Program-made: the position numbers and the translations under genes | Notes under the pieces: model-generated | What the model saw: only the letters and a program-made list of their open reading frames with translations | The model's database searches: none | Told to the model about the DNA's origin: nothing | DNA from: a virus | Direction: 5' to 3' (one strand) | IMG/VR virus record: IMGVR_UViG_3300025010_000195 | Location: 1 to 28,971 of that record | Length of the DNA: 28,971 nt | Shown here: positions 16,324 through 23,738 of the stretch, piece by piece | How positions within the stretch are numbered: position 1 is the first letter of the stretch | Layout of the letters: the number at the start of each line of letters is the position of its first letter

Positions 16324-17790
16324 TTAAATTTCATAAACTTTTTTACTTATTATCCAATAATGTTTACCTCTATTTTCAGATTTCTTACTATTTTCTTTTT
16401 TGCTATCAATATCATATAATAAATTATTGTCCTGAAAAAATCCTTTAATAGAGTTGATTCCTAAACTACCATGATTTGATTTAGGAGTATCGAACAATTC
16501 TTCAGTTAGAAACTCAATAAATTTCTTCTGTTCTTCCTTAAACATTTTAATTCCTACTAATTTATCAAGTTTATCTTCCAATGTCATAGCATCAACCTCT
16601 TGCTCTAAATCAAAATATTCATCTTGATTAAATCTTTTAGACACATAATTCATATACTCAGAAATCATATATGCCTCTATTTGTTCAATATCATATTTAA
16701 ATTTAAAATACATAGTCTCGCTTACATGCTTAATAATCTTATCATATTCAATAATATCATAGATTAAATTACCAAATGTGTTTTTATGCTTGTATTCTTT
16801 AATCAAGTCTTCCGAGGAAGTTCCATTCTTTAATAATTCTGCATATTTTATAATATTTTTCAAACTAGTTTTCTTACCATTTAACTTTTTGTTGTTCCAA
16901 TTCTTGATATACACAATTACTTTCTCATCAGATTCTACTATTCTTTTTCTACCAAGGCATTGCTGAATAGTATCTAAGTCAAAAGTATCAATTATTACAT
17001 GCTTTAATTGTATATCCTTAATATTAACCCCATTGTCCAAAGCAATTGTAGTAAATAGTATCTTAGAATCAAAACTTTCTTTCTCGATAATATTTTGTTT
17101 TTCTTCTTCATTTATGTATTTTCTATATGTACTATTGTGTTTGCTACAAATAAAAGCACTATTTTCAATTTGTTTACTAAAATCGTAAGATGTTTTTGCT
17201 TTTGTAAAATATATTGCTTTTTCATTTTCTGGTAATTCATTTAATAGCTTTAGAATCACATTATCGTCTTCATAAAAGTATAATTTTTCTATATAACTAT
17301 AATCTGGTTCTATTTCATATTTTATTAAATCAAGATGTTTTACTTCTTCAAGATATTTAATAGGCACTATTGACGTAGCACTAAGTAATATTTTAATGCT
17401 AGAGGATTGACCTAAAATGTAATCTAAAGATATGTCCGTACAAAAATTAAAGGTATCACTAAACAAATAATGATACTCATCACAAACTATAAAATCATAA
17501 TCATCAATAGTAACATTATATATTATTTTTGTTTCTATACTCTGATAATTTTTTACAGTAATTATTCCTTCTTTATCATCTTCAATTAACTCATGAATAA
17601 ATTGATCTTTAAGAATATCTCTATTTGTTAATAGAAGTATAGTTTTCTTATTTGCAATGCAATAATCTTTTAATATTTTCTTGATAAAATAACTTTTCCC
17701 TGAACCTGTATGAGCATTTATAGCAATGATATAGCCCTCTACCCATTGCTCTATGTCTTTAAATTTTATTAAGTCACTTACATATTTCAT
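16324..17790 (-). CDS. SF2 DExH-type helicase
   Basis: The product has 488 residues from ATG 17790, with AAGGATGG upstream. Superfamily 2 motifs appear in order: Walker A AHTGSGKS (26-33), TNRDIL (motif Ia region), DEYH (104-107), SAT (137-139), a second RecA domain with AIYFTKAKTSYDF, TTIALDNGVNIKD (motif V), and QQCLGRKRI (motif VI, 276-284). The DEYH variant is of the DExH class. The last third is helical and charged and is not recognised. Such helicases unwind DNA or RNA during phage replication, recombination or transcription; which one cannot be told. It heads a short group with the phosphoesterase, but a structured intergenic region separates them. Confidence 0.85.
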   Translation of the reverse strand: MKYVSDLIKFKDIEQWVEGYIIAINAHTGSGKSYFIKKILKDYCIANKKTILLLTNRDILKDQFIHELIEDDKEGIITVKNYQSIETKIIYNVTIDDYDFIVCDEYHYLFSDTFNFCTDISLDYILGQSSSIKILLSATSIVPIKYLEEVKHLDLIKYEIEPDYSYIEKLYFYEDDNVILKLLNELPENEKAIYFTKAKTSYDFSKQIENSAFICSKHNSTYRKYINEEEKQNIIEKESFDSKILFTTIALDNGVNIKDIQLKHVIIDTFDLDTIQQCLGRKRIVESDEKVIVYIKNWNNKKLNGKKTSLKNIIKYAELLKNGTSSEDLIKEYKHKNTFGNLIYDIIEYDKIIKHVSETMYFKFKYDIEQIEAYMISEYMNYVSKRFNQDEYFDLEQEVDAMTLEDKLDKLVGIKMFKEEQKKFIEFLTEELFDTPKSNHGSLGINSIKGFFQDNNLLYDIDSKKENSKKSENRGKHYWIISKKVYEI

Positions 17791-17824
17791 ATATTCTTAC
17801 CATCCTTAATCTTATATTGGTACA

Positions 17825-17862
17825 ACAAAAATAAACACTTAGTTTAACTTAACCAAGTGTTT
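17825..17862 (-). terminator. Intrinsic terminator downstream of small protein gene
   Basis: On the minus strand AAACACTT pairs with AAGTGTTT (17855-17862 with 17833-17840), with further pairing in the inner GGTT/AACT, followed by ATTTTTGT. It lies just after the 17893-18096 stop and before the helicase start. Confidence 0.75.
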
Positions 17863-17892
17863 GCTTGAATTCTTATTTAATTATTGTAATAT

Positions 17893-18096
17893 TTATTTAC
17901 AAATCTTTTGCAATTTATATTCTTGACATTTTTTACACCATTTTTCATAAGCGATTTGTGTATCATTATGATTAAACATAAAAAATACATTCTTTGTTTG
18001 ATGGTGTCTACCAGTACCTAGAACTCTACAACCTTCAGAAATATAGTAATTTGCTTGATCTACGTTATAAATATATTTCATATTTTCTTCATGCAT
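17893..18096 (-). CDS. Small phage protein, DUF5659-like
   Basis: A 67-residue frame starts at ATG 18096, with AAAGGAG nine bases upstream. It reads MHEENMKYIYNVDQANYYIS, then a Gly-rich turn with HHQTKNVFFMFN, and ends with a Cys pair (WCKKCQEYK). The pattern (short beta, helix with NYYI, then FFMF beta) recalls small phage proteins in which a conserved Gln-Ala-x-Tyr-Tyr helix precedes a short hydrophobic strand. It may be related to the 14682-14849 protein. No function is known. It follows the methyltransferase gene and ends in its own terminator. Confidence 0.65.
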   Translation of the reverse strand: MHEENMKYIYNVDQANYYISEGCRVLGTGRHHQTKNVFFMFNHNDTQIAYEKWCKKCQEYKLQKICK

Positions 18097-18156
18097 ATTA
18101 ACACACTCCTTTAACCATATTTATTCATCTTATTATGCAATATAATTATTTATTGC

Positions 18157-18933
18157 TTATTGTAATTGTTTACTAACCATCAATTCCTCTAACCTCTTCA
18201 TACCCAACTCATAATACTTATCGTCATTTTCAAACCCTATGTAATTCCTACCCGTATTTTCACATGCTACAGCAGTAGTAAAACTACCCATGCAGTTATC
18301 CAGAACTAAATCATTTTCATTGGTGTATGTATTAATTAGATATTCAAACAATGCTACAGGTTTCTGGGTAGGATGAATAGAATCTTTATTTGGATTTGAT
18401 ATCTTTACAACACTTCTAGGATAATTACTGCCTTGTGTTACATGTTTTTCTTTATGTGATGGCCTTTTACCTTTAAATGCATATTCTTTTTCATCTGGAT
18501 TATTTGTAACTATTCCTCCTTCGCCAACTCCTTGAGGAAAATATTTCATCTTTCTTTTGCTTCCATTCGCAGTAGTTCCTTTACTAAATATACAAATATC
18601 CTCATGAGATTTTAATGGTTTGTTCTTAGCATTAAATATATCTCCTGGCCTACTCTTTTCCCATACCCAACAATATTTGAACAACTGATAATTAGATGAT
18701 ATAAGTGCTGTTGTAAAAGGTTGACTTGCTGTTAATATAATTGCACCATCATCTTTGATAATTCTCTCGTATTGTTCCCAAAGTTTATCGAAAGGTATAA
18801 TAGAGTCCCACTTACAAGCAGTAGTTCCATAAGGTAAGTCGCAGAGAATCATATCAATACTTTTATCATCAATCAAACACATACCATTGTCACCAATGCA
18901 ATCAGAATCATACACTTGATTTATTTTTAGCAT
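18157..18933 (-). CDS. DNA methyltransferase, beta-type (DLPYG)
   Basis: This is a 258-residue enzyme from ATG 18933 with AGGAGG upstream. The catalytic motif DLPYG (32-36) is in the N-terminal third. HPTQKP (187-192) leads into LVLDNCMGSFTTAVAC, a variant of the AdoMet-binding FxGxG loop, and YIGFE near the end. This order (catalytic motif first, AdoMet loop last) is the beta group of amino-methyltransferases, which methylate adenine N6 or cytosine N4. DLPYG favours adenine, but the base cannot be settled by eye. There is no restriction partner nearby, so it is probably an orphan phage enzyme that protects DNA or marks it for replication or packaging. Confidence 0.85.
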   Translation of the reverse strand: MLKINQVYDSDCIGDNGMCLIDDKSIDMILCDLPYGTTACKWDSIIPFDKLWEQYERIIKDDGAIILTASQPFTTALISSNYQLFKYCWVWEKSRPGDIFNAKNKPLKSHEDICIFSKGTTANGSKRKMKYFPQGVGEGGIVTNNPDEKEYAFKGKRPSHKEKHVTQGSNYPRSVVKISNPNKDSIHPTQKPVALFEYLINTYTNENDLVLDNCMGSFTTAVACENTGRNYIGFENDDKYYELGMKRLEELMVSKQLQ

Positions 18934-18978
18934 TAATTTCCTCCTATTCTCATAGTTCTATTATTTCTCAAATTATAT

Positions 18979-19116
18979 TTATTTTATTTCCTCATGATAT
19001 TGACAATCTTGACAGAACATTATTGTCTTATTAACAAAGTATTTAATCCAATACCTTTGTTTTCCGCAATTGGGACAATATAATTGTTCTTCATTATTAA
19101 ATTTTTCCATTTCCAT
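18979..19116 (-). CDS. Small zinc-ribbon protein
   Basis: A 45-residue frame starts at ATG 19116, with AAGGAG about 11 bases upstream. It has CPNCGK near residue 14 and CQDC near residue 36, the two CxxC pairs of a zinc ribbon, with YWIKYFVNKTIMF between them. The length and Cys spacing are typical of tiny phage zinc-ribbon proteins. It may bind nucleic acid or a polymerase, but nothing shows a partner. It lies 45 bases before the methyltransferase start and could be cotranscribed from the upstream noncoding region. Confidence 0.7.
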   Translation of the reverse strand: MEMEKFNNEEQLYCPNCGKQRYWIKYFVNKTIMFCQDCQYHEEIK

Positions 19117-19335
19117 TATAAATTCATCTCCTTAATAAGAGAGTAAGAGAATAAACTAACTAAACAAAATCATCTCAGAGCCACATAAACACACCTGTAA
19201 TCACATTAAAATCATAAGTGATATTATTGCGTCAAAACAAATTATGACTCTGTTAATCCTCTAAAATGCAGTTTTTAACTTATTATTATATGATAGTTTT
19301 TATTTAGGTTGAACTATCAAACCTATTTAGTAGAA

Positions 19336-19365
19336 ATTATATACACTAACCAAAAAACATTGCAA
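19336..19365 (-). promoter_or_regulatory. Candidate sigma-A-type promoter
   Basis: On the minus strand TTGCAA (19360-19365) lies 18 bases before TATAAT (19336-19341). It would drive the small zinc-ribbon and methyltransferase genes. The spacer holds GGTTAGTGTA, also seen upstream of HU. Confidence 0.4.
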
Positions 19366-19788
19366 AATAAGACTATTTTATGACTAATTATATTGTTTTT
19401 ATTTATGTCCATACTATTTATTTTCAATACCTCTAATTAGATATTAACCAATTTTTATATTTAAATCAGTTTTAGAATTTCTTCTAAATATTTGTCAAAG
19501 AAAGAGCGTGATTAGCGAAAGCGATTGTCGTATTGTTATAATAATGATCTAGCGTCATACCGTATTTGCGAATAGTGATTTTATGTTTAATGAAAACGAT
19601 TAGCGATTCTTCATGTTTTTACTATTAAAGTAAAACCTGTTTGTTTATAATTAATGTTTCCAGTTATGTAAAGTAAATCTACATAATTATGCATTATTTG
19701 AGTTTTGTTTTTGAAATAAGATTTAATATCTAATTTCAGATGTGTATAAAATAGTCTATATCTTGCTTTGCTTTTGGCTAGTTGTTTT

Positions 19789-19824
19789 AATAAGTAGAGA
19801 TGTGGTTAGGCATCTCTACTTATT
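19789..19824. repeat. Strong 14-bp inverted repeat
   Basis: AATAAGTAGAGATG and CATCTCTACTTATT pair perfectly around an eight-base loop. It lies 24 bases after the stop of 19849-20538. There is no U-tract on the minus side, so it is more likely a stabilising 3' hairpin or processing site than a standard terminator. Confidence 0.65.
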
Positions 19825-19848
19825 ATTGTCATAGTTAAGATTCTTATA

Positions 19849-20538
19849 TTAACTTTCTAAAGATGATAAATACTTACTAACAATATCCGCAGTTGAATCA
19901 TGAATACTATAAGGAAATTCATATTCAACAATTTCATCCATCATAGATTTTTCTATAGAAATACTGAGCTTATCAGTTCTTTCTAATAATGCTTTATAAT
20001 TATCACTAACAATACTCCTATCAAAATTAATTGTTTTGGTAATTATCACATCATACCTATATGGTACTTCTTCACCATTAATATTAAATTTAAATCCTTG
20101 AGCAACCGTCTTTTTCTCGTCTGTTTTTATATTGATAAGACTATTTAATACATTAGCTAAATTTCTAGATTGTTTTGCATTTGATATAGCAGAATCTAAA
20201 CTAAGATTGTTATTATCTTTAGTTTCAATTACGATTTCTCTTTTTGCTATTTCTACTGAAATTTCTAATTTTGTCTTTTCTGCAATCAAGTCTTGAATGA
20301 GATTGATAATATTAATTGTAGAAGCATCAGGATATTCTTTAATAGTAGTTGTATCAAGCTCTTCATTTTTTGCTTCTGGATTTGACTTCTCTTTCCAATG
20401 TTGTTCCAAAACAGAAATAGAGTTATTTTTATTAGAAAGATATGAAGTAAGAGATGAAATAGTTTTATCAATATAAGAAAGGACTCTGAATGACTCTTTT
20501 AGTGAAATTGTTGAATTGGCGTTTTGTGAATTTGACAT
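19849..20538 (-). CDS. Hypothetical coiled-coil protein
   Basis: The product has 229 residues from ATG 20538 with AGAAGG upstream. The N-terminal two thirds is helical and polar (LSYIDKTISSLTSYLS, then QDLIAEKTKLEISVEIAKRE). A short beta stretch follows (FKFNINGEEVPYRYDVII), and then DFDRSIVSDNYKALLERTDK and a last helix. I recognise no family with certainty. It has no membrane segment or catalytic motif. The tRNA genes lie directly upstream, only 27 bases away, so they may share a transcript. A strong hairpin follows the gene. Confidence 0.6.
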   Translation of the reverse strand: MSNSQNANSTISLKESFRVLSYIDKTISSLTSYLSNKNNSISVLEQHWKEKSNPEAKNEELDTTTIKEYPDASTINIINLIQDLIAEKTKLEISVEIAKREIVIETKDNNNLSLDSAISNAKQSRNLANVLNSLINIKTDEKKTVAQGFKFNINGEEVPYRYDVIITKTINFDRSIVSDNYKALLERTDKLSISIEKSMMDEIVEYEFPYSIHDSTADIVSKYLSSLES

Positions 20539-20565
20539 TTAATTTTCCTTCTTTCAATTTGTATT

Positions 20566-20642
20566 TGGTTGCAAGAGGTGGGATTTGCACCCACGATTTT
20601 CAGCTTATGAGGCTGACGAGATAACTACTTCTCTACTCTGCA
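20566..20642 (-). tRNA. tRNA-Met (CAT), diverged
   Basis: The minus strand folds as a cloverleaf with encoded CCA (20566-20568). The anticodon loop CTCATAA is on a five-pair stem (TCAGC/GCTGA), the D stem is GAGA/TCTC, and the T stem GTGGG/CCCAC is perfect. Oddities: the acceptor stem TGCAGAG pairs with CTCT-T-GCA with one bulged T, the D loop AGTAGTTA lacks the GG pair, and the T loop has G instead of T at position 55. It may be an altered functional tRNA or a decaying one. CAT could also be a lysidine-modified Ile tRNA. Confidence 0.75.
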
Positions 20643-20645
20643 ATA

Positions 20646-20722
20646 TGGAAGCGATAGTAGGACTCAAACCCTCACACTCAGGGTAGAAACCTGATGCTCT
20701 AATCCATTTGAGTTATATCGCC
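20646..20722 (-). tRNA. tRNA-Arg (TCT), diverged
   Basis: This cloverleaf lies three bases from the tRNA-Met, on the minus strand, with encoded CCA (20646-20648). The acceptor GGCGATA/TATCGCT has one G-U. The anticodon stem TCAGG/CCTGA carries loop TTTCTAC, so the anticodon is TCT, reading AGA, a common codon in this AT-rich window. Oddities: an A-C mismatch at the base of the D stem, an A-A mismatch and a G-U in the T stem, and TTTGAGT in place of TTCGAGT. Function is probable but not assured. Confidence 0.75.
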
Positions 20723-21143
20723 ATAGTAAAATAATATTTAAGATTAAATCTTAAATCAGGTGGCGTAAAGCCAAAATATAAGATTATAAAGGAATTGCAC
20801 TTCTACAATTACTTCATAAAATTTACTAATCTAATTATAAACATATAAAAATCTTTAGCGTCCTGATAATATTAATTTATAGTGAATAATTAATATTAGA
20901 ATTTCGCCTAGCAAAAACTCTGCTTATCATGTTTTTTCTGTGATAATGACAATTGTGCACATTATTACTCTCTAGATGAATTTTATAAATTATGAATAAT
21001 ATTAAATCTAGTGTCTTCATAGACATAGTTTAATGAATAATTATCCTCTATCAATTTCTTGCAATTTAACCATTCCCTTCTGCTAATAACACTCGTTACT
21101 CTATAATTGATATAAATAAGTAGTAGTTATTAAATATCAATAA
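20723..21143 (-). other. Noncoding stretch of about 420 bases upstream of the tRNAs
   Basis: Very AT-rich, with no gene I can support. Just upstream of tRNA-Arg there is a near-perfect palindrome built on TTTAAGAT/ATCTTAAA, and a small GGC/GCC hairpin lies next to it. They may be processing or operator sites, but nothing decides it. Confidence 0.4.
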
Positions 21144-21380
21144 TTACTCATTATCTTCTGATTCATTTTCATTATCCTCATCCATTACATCTTCAACTTC
21201 TTCTTCAGTAAAAGAAAACTTAACATATTTTCCTGAGAAATTTTTCAATAACTCAATTAAATTCTTAACACCTTCATCTGGAATGTTGACTACTGCAATA
21301 CCTTCATCAATTGTTAATTCGCCTTCAGTTGCTAATTTATGTGTGATTTTCTTTGTTTCAGTAAGTTTGGATTTTGCCAT
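21144..21380 (-). CDS. YonK-like acidic protein
   Basis: This is a 78-residue protein from ATG 21380. It starts MAKSKLTETKKITHKL, has a short beta stretch (GIAVVNIPDEGVKNLIELL), then NFSGKYVKFSFTEEE and a strongly acidic tail rich in Glu, Asp and Asn. The length, the basic N-terminus, the helix before F-x-GK-VK and the acidic tail resemble YonK of Bacillus phage SPbeta, a small protein of unknown role. A YonK match fits the HU and YonO-like polymerase genes nearby, which lie in the same region in SPbeta. The match is by pattern only. Confidence 0.55.
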   Translation of the reverse strand: MAKSKLTETKKITHKLATEGELTIDEGIAVVNIPDEGVKNLIELLKNFSGKYVKFSFTEEEVEDVMDEDNENESEDNE

Positions 21381-21425
21381 TGTTTAGTTTGCCACCTTTT
21401 AAATTTATTTTAATTGTTTAAATTT

Positions 21426-21525
21426 TGGATGAGTTTTAGGTCTTCATCCAGACTTATGCAATGTGCTACTTTTGCCTTATACCCAATGATATCAATTGGA
21501 TATAAGGACTTACTGTAGTAGCACA
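21426..21525 (-). ncRNA. Two-hairpin structured leader between HU and YonK-like genes
   Basis: On the minus strand hairpin I has an outer stem TGTGCTACT/AGTAGCACA (9 bp), an asymmetric internal loop, and inner stems CCTTATA/TATAAGG and CCAAT/ATTGG closed by a TGATATC loop. Hairpin II pairs TGGATGA with TCATCCA. No U-tract follows, so a simple terminator is unlikely. It may control HU or YonK-like expression or be an RNase site. No known family is recognised. Confidence 0.6.
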
Positions 21526-21540
21526 AATATTTATTTAATT

Positions 21541-21819
21541 TTACGATTGCTTAATTTTATCCTTTAATCCCTTACCTGCCTTAAATGCAGGAGCTTTTTT
21601 TGCAGGAATAGTAATCGTTTCCTGAGTTTTAGGATTTTTTCCTTGTCGTTCTGCTCTATCTTTTACTTCAAATGTACCAAAATTAACTAAAGATACTTTT
21701 TCACCTTGAGCAAGAGTTTCTTCAATTACTTCAAATACTGCTGTTACAACTTTTTCAGAATCCTTCTTGGACATTTCACCTTTAATTGCTACGGCTGCGA
21801 TCAATTCAAATTTATTCAT
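21541..21819 (-). CDS. HU-family DNA-binding protein
   Basis: This 92-residue protein has the usual HU plan: N-terminal helices (MNKFELIAAVAIKGEMSKKD, then VVTAVFEVIEETLAQGEKV), the VNFGTFEV strand, the beta-arm RAERQGKNPKTQETITIPA, and a C-terminal FKAGKGLKDKI helix. The length is normal for HU. It binds and bends DNA as a dimer and would compact the phage genome or help replication and recombination. SPbeta carries an HU gene (yonN) next to the yonO polymerase gene, so the context agrees. An ATG at 21819 follows a GGGGA ribosome site. A structured leader lies between it and the YonK-like gene. Confidence 0.95.
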   Translation of the reverse strand: MNKFELIAAVAIKGEMSKKDSEKVVTAVFEVIEETLAQGEKVSLVNFGTFEVKDRAERQGKNPKTQETITIPAKKAPAFKAGKGLKDKIKQS

Positions 21820-22043
21820 GTTTTAATATTTCCCCTTTTATTCTTTAATAGTATCTGCACATCTTTGATGCCAGACCTGTGTTTTTTTTGTTAATCTGTT
21901 ATAATTTATTTAACTAATATCTAATTTACACTAACCAAACTTCATTATTATAATCTTCACTCCTTTAATTTTATATAAAAGATGGATAGAGGTGTGTTAT
22001 CACAACATGACATATCCAAAAAAACAACATAATAAACCATTAC
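21820..22043 (-). other. Intergenic region before HU
   Basis: These 224 bases hold no clear gene. A tiny reading frame (ATG AAG TTT GGT TAG) follows an AAAGGAG, and TTTGGTTAGTGTA nearby matches a segment at the 19336-19365 promoter. It may carry the HU promoter, but no clear -35/-10 pair is seen. Confidence 0.35.
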
Positions 22044-23273
22044 CTAATCATGCCAATCCATTTCACTTACCATTTTACTAATTTCACTTCTGAAATCAGT
22101 AATCATATTAACTTGTGCAGAGATTGCTTTATTCTTAAAGTTTTCACTAGCAATTGTTAATCCATTTCTATATCCACAATATTTATTGTCAATCTGCTTT
22201 GTAGACCCATCTAATAAAACTACGGTGTCTTCTCCAATTCTAGAAAGTAATCTTTCCATTTCAGAAGGTGTAAAATCTTGACATTCTGTGATAAATAGAA
22301 TTGATTTTCTTAAACTTCTAGACTTAGCAAATTGGATTGGTAATACCTCTACTTTACTATTTCTACTTGTAAAATCATTTAGATTCTCTTCGGAAGTAGT
22401 ATCGCACAACACCCCTAACAATCCTTCACTCTTGTCCATAATTCCACCTGGGATAGCAGGGTATTCCCTCCTATTACGTGGAGGTGAATCACTCTTTACA
22501 AAATACATTTTATTATATTTGTATCCTGTTTCTAATTGTTGTAATGCCCAATGTAACATCAAAAAACTTTTTCCAGCTCCATAGTGACTGTCAGTTATCA
22601 TCACTTTTACATTATCATTTTGCAACATATGAATAAATGCCTTTTGATAAATATCCAATGGAACAACTGCATCCTTATTGCTAAGATATTTATTAGTAAT
22701 TGGTTTTACTTTTTTAATCTCCTCAAAATATACATCATTCCATATGTAAAGATATTGTTCATTTTTTGTAGTGTTATTAATAATTAAATACTCATTTACA
22801 GAAAGATTTAGTGTATTTTCCTCACTTTCTAATAAATTTTTATATTCAGTATTTGTTAACCAAGCTTCTCTGATTCCATTGTAATGATTTAATTCCTCTT
22901 CCTTAAACTCAAACAAATCACAAGGAATATTAAATGCTTTTGCTTTGAGATATAAATTAAAATCATCTGTCAAAAATACAAATTCATTATCATCTTTCCA
23001 TACCTGATAGGCGAATCCAAGGATAAAGTTATCATTTTTATGTGAAAGGAATCTATTTTCAAATGAAAAATCATATTCCGTTATTATATCTACATTAGTA
23101 GCATTTTTGATTTTTTTGGTAGCATCTCTTGCTTGGTATCCTACTTCTGGTTTAGATTTTAACCCATCAATTTCTTCAATTGTTACTATACTTGTTGCTA
23201 CTCGAAGATAATTTTCAGGATAAAAGGTTGTTTTCAGTATTACGCTCGTATCACAGAACACTTTACTGGGCAA
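22044..23273 (-). CDS. phoH: PIN-PhoH ATPase
   Basis: The 409-residue protein joins two domains. Residues 1-130 are a PIN nuclease fold with acidic residues at D8 (FCDTS), E34 (TIEEIDGLK), D81 and D103/D104 (LTDDFN). Residues about 200-409 are a PhoH-type ATPase, with Walker A SHYGAGKSF (about 229-237), a basic SDSPPRNRREYPAIPGG segment, and LLDGSTKQID. The Walker B region (SILFITECQDF) has Glu but lacks the usual Asp before it. PIN-PhoH proteins act on RNA, joining helicase and RNase activity, and are common in phages. It starts from TTG 23273 and precedes the HU gene, so it may be part of a nucleic-acid control unit. Confidence 0.8.
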   Translation of the reverse strand: MPSKVFCDTSVILKTTFYPENYLRVATSIVTIEEIDGLKSKPEVGYQARDATKKIKNATNVDIITEYDFSFENRFLSHKNDNFILGFAYQVWKDDNEFVFLTDDFNLYLKAKAFNIPCDLFEFKEEELNHYNGIREAWLTNTEYKNLLESEENTLNLSVNEYLIINNTTKNEQYLYIWNDVYFEEIKKVKPITNKYLSNKDAVVPLDIYQKAFIHMLQNDNVKVMITDSHYGAGKSFLMLHWALQQLETGYKYNKMYFVKSDSPPRNRREYPAIPGGIMDKSEGLLGVLCDTTSEENLNDFTSRNSKVEVLPIQFAKSRSLRKSILFITECQDFTPSEMERLLSRIGEDTVVLLDGSTKQIDNKYCGYRNGLTIASENFKNKAISAQVNMITDFRSEISKMVSEMDWHD

Positions 23274-23308
23274 TAAAAATCAATCCCTTACTCCTTATTT
23301 TACTTTGT

Positions 23309-23566
23309 TTATGAAACACGTTCACTATTACTACTAAACAAATACCTCTGATTTTCTTTTACATCATCAATATTCTGTTTATCTTTATCAGTTTGCTTTA
23401 ATCTAATAAGATAATTATATAATGGTTCTGTAAGATATCTCTGCTTACGCAATCCGCTACTAAATTTACCTATTACTACTAGATTATCACCATATGATCC
23501 ATGTGTTTGTTTGAGAATGTTGCGACTGATTAAGTATGTCATTTCATTTTTTGAGATTCTTTCCAA
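23309..23566 (-). CDS. Small hypothetical protein upstream of PhoH
   Basis: The frame gives up to 85 residues from TTG 23566. An AAAGGAG lies upstream, but 15 bases away, too far; the codon near the right distance is AAG, perhaps a changed ATG. The protein (ISKNEMTYLISRNILKQTHG, then DNLVVIGKFSSGLRKQRYL) is basic, with beta-helix character and a Ser-rich end. No family is recognised. It lies 35 bases before the PhoH gene and after a terminator, so the two may form a transcription unit. Confidence 0.5.
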   Translation of the reverse strand: MERISKNEMTYLISRNILKQTHGSYGDNLVVIGKFSSGLRKQRYLTEPLYNYLIRLKQTDKDKQNIDDVKENQRYLFSSNSERVS

Positions 23567-23609
23567 ATTATGCTTTTGATGCTCCTTTTAGTTTGGAGTT
23601 ATTTTTGTT

Positions 23610-23655
23610 GTTTTTAAAAAATTGCAATTAGGATATTATCGACCACATATCCTAA
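23610..23655 (-). terminator. Intrinsic terminator after zinc-ribbon gene
   Basis: On the minus strand TTAGGATAT pairs with ATATCCTAA (23647-23655 with 23628-23636) around a ten-base loop, then TTGCAATTTTTT follows. It ends the polymerase-group transcript. Confidence 0.75.
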
Positions 23656-23738
23656 AAGTATTGATATACTTACATTTACTTATATATCATTAGTTAAGAA
23701 AAACAAATAATCTATTAAACCATTACAGGAGTAGGGTT

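Larger units (their letters stand above)
19117..19848 (-). other. Long noncoding stretch of about 730 bases
   Basis: No convincing gene is visible on either strand. It holds a candidate promoter (19336-19365), a small GAAA-capped hairpin of seven base pairs (about 19466-19486), repeated AGCGA/GATTAGCG words between 19500 and 19610, and a long hairpin at 19789-19824. It could hold a leader RNA, a small RNA or control sites for the downstream methylase group. None of these is proved. Confidence 0.5.

Noticed and set aside
19323-19412. Minus-strand frame of 29 codons with a hydrophobic stretch
   Set aside because: The ribosome site is too far from the ATG and it overlaps the candidate promoter; support is too weak.
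19789-19824. Long inverted repeat as an intrinsic terminator
   Set aside because: No U-tract on the minus strand after the stem; kept only as an inverted repeat.
20877-21026. Minus-strand frame of 49 codons in the noncoding region upstream of the tRNAs
   Set aside because: No ribosome site at proper distance and composition unlike a protein.
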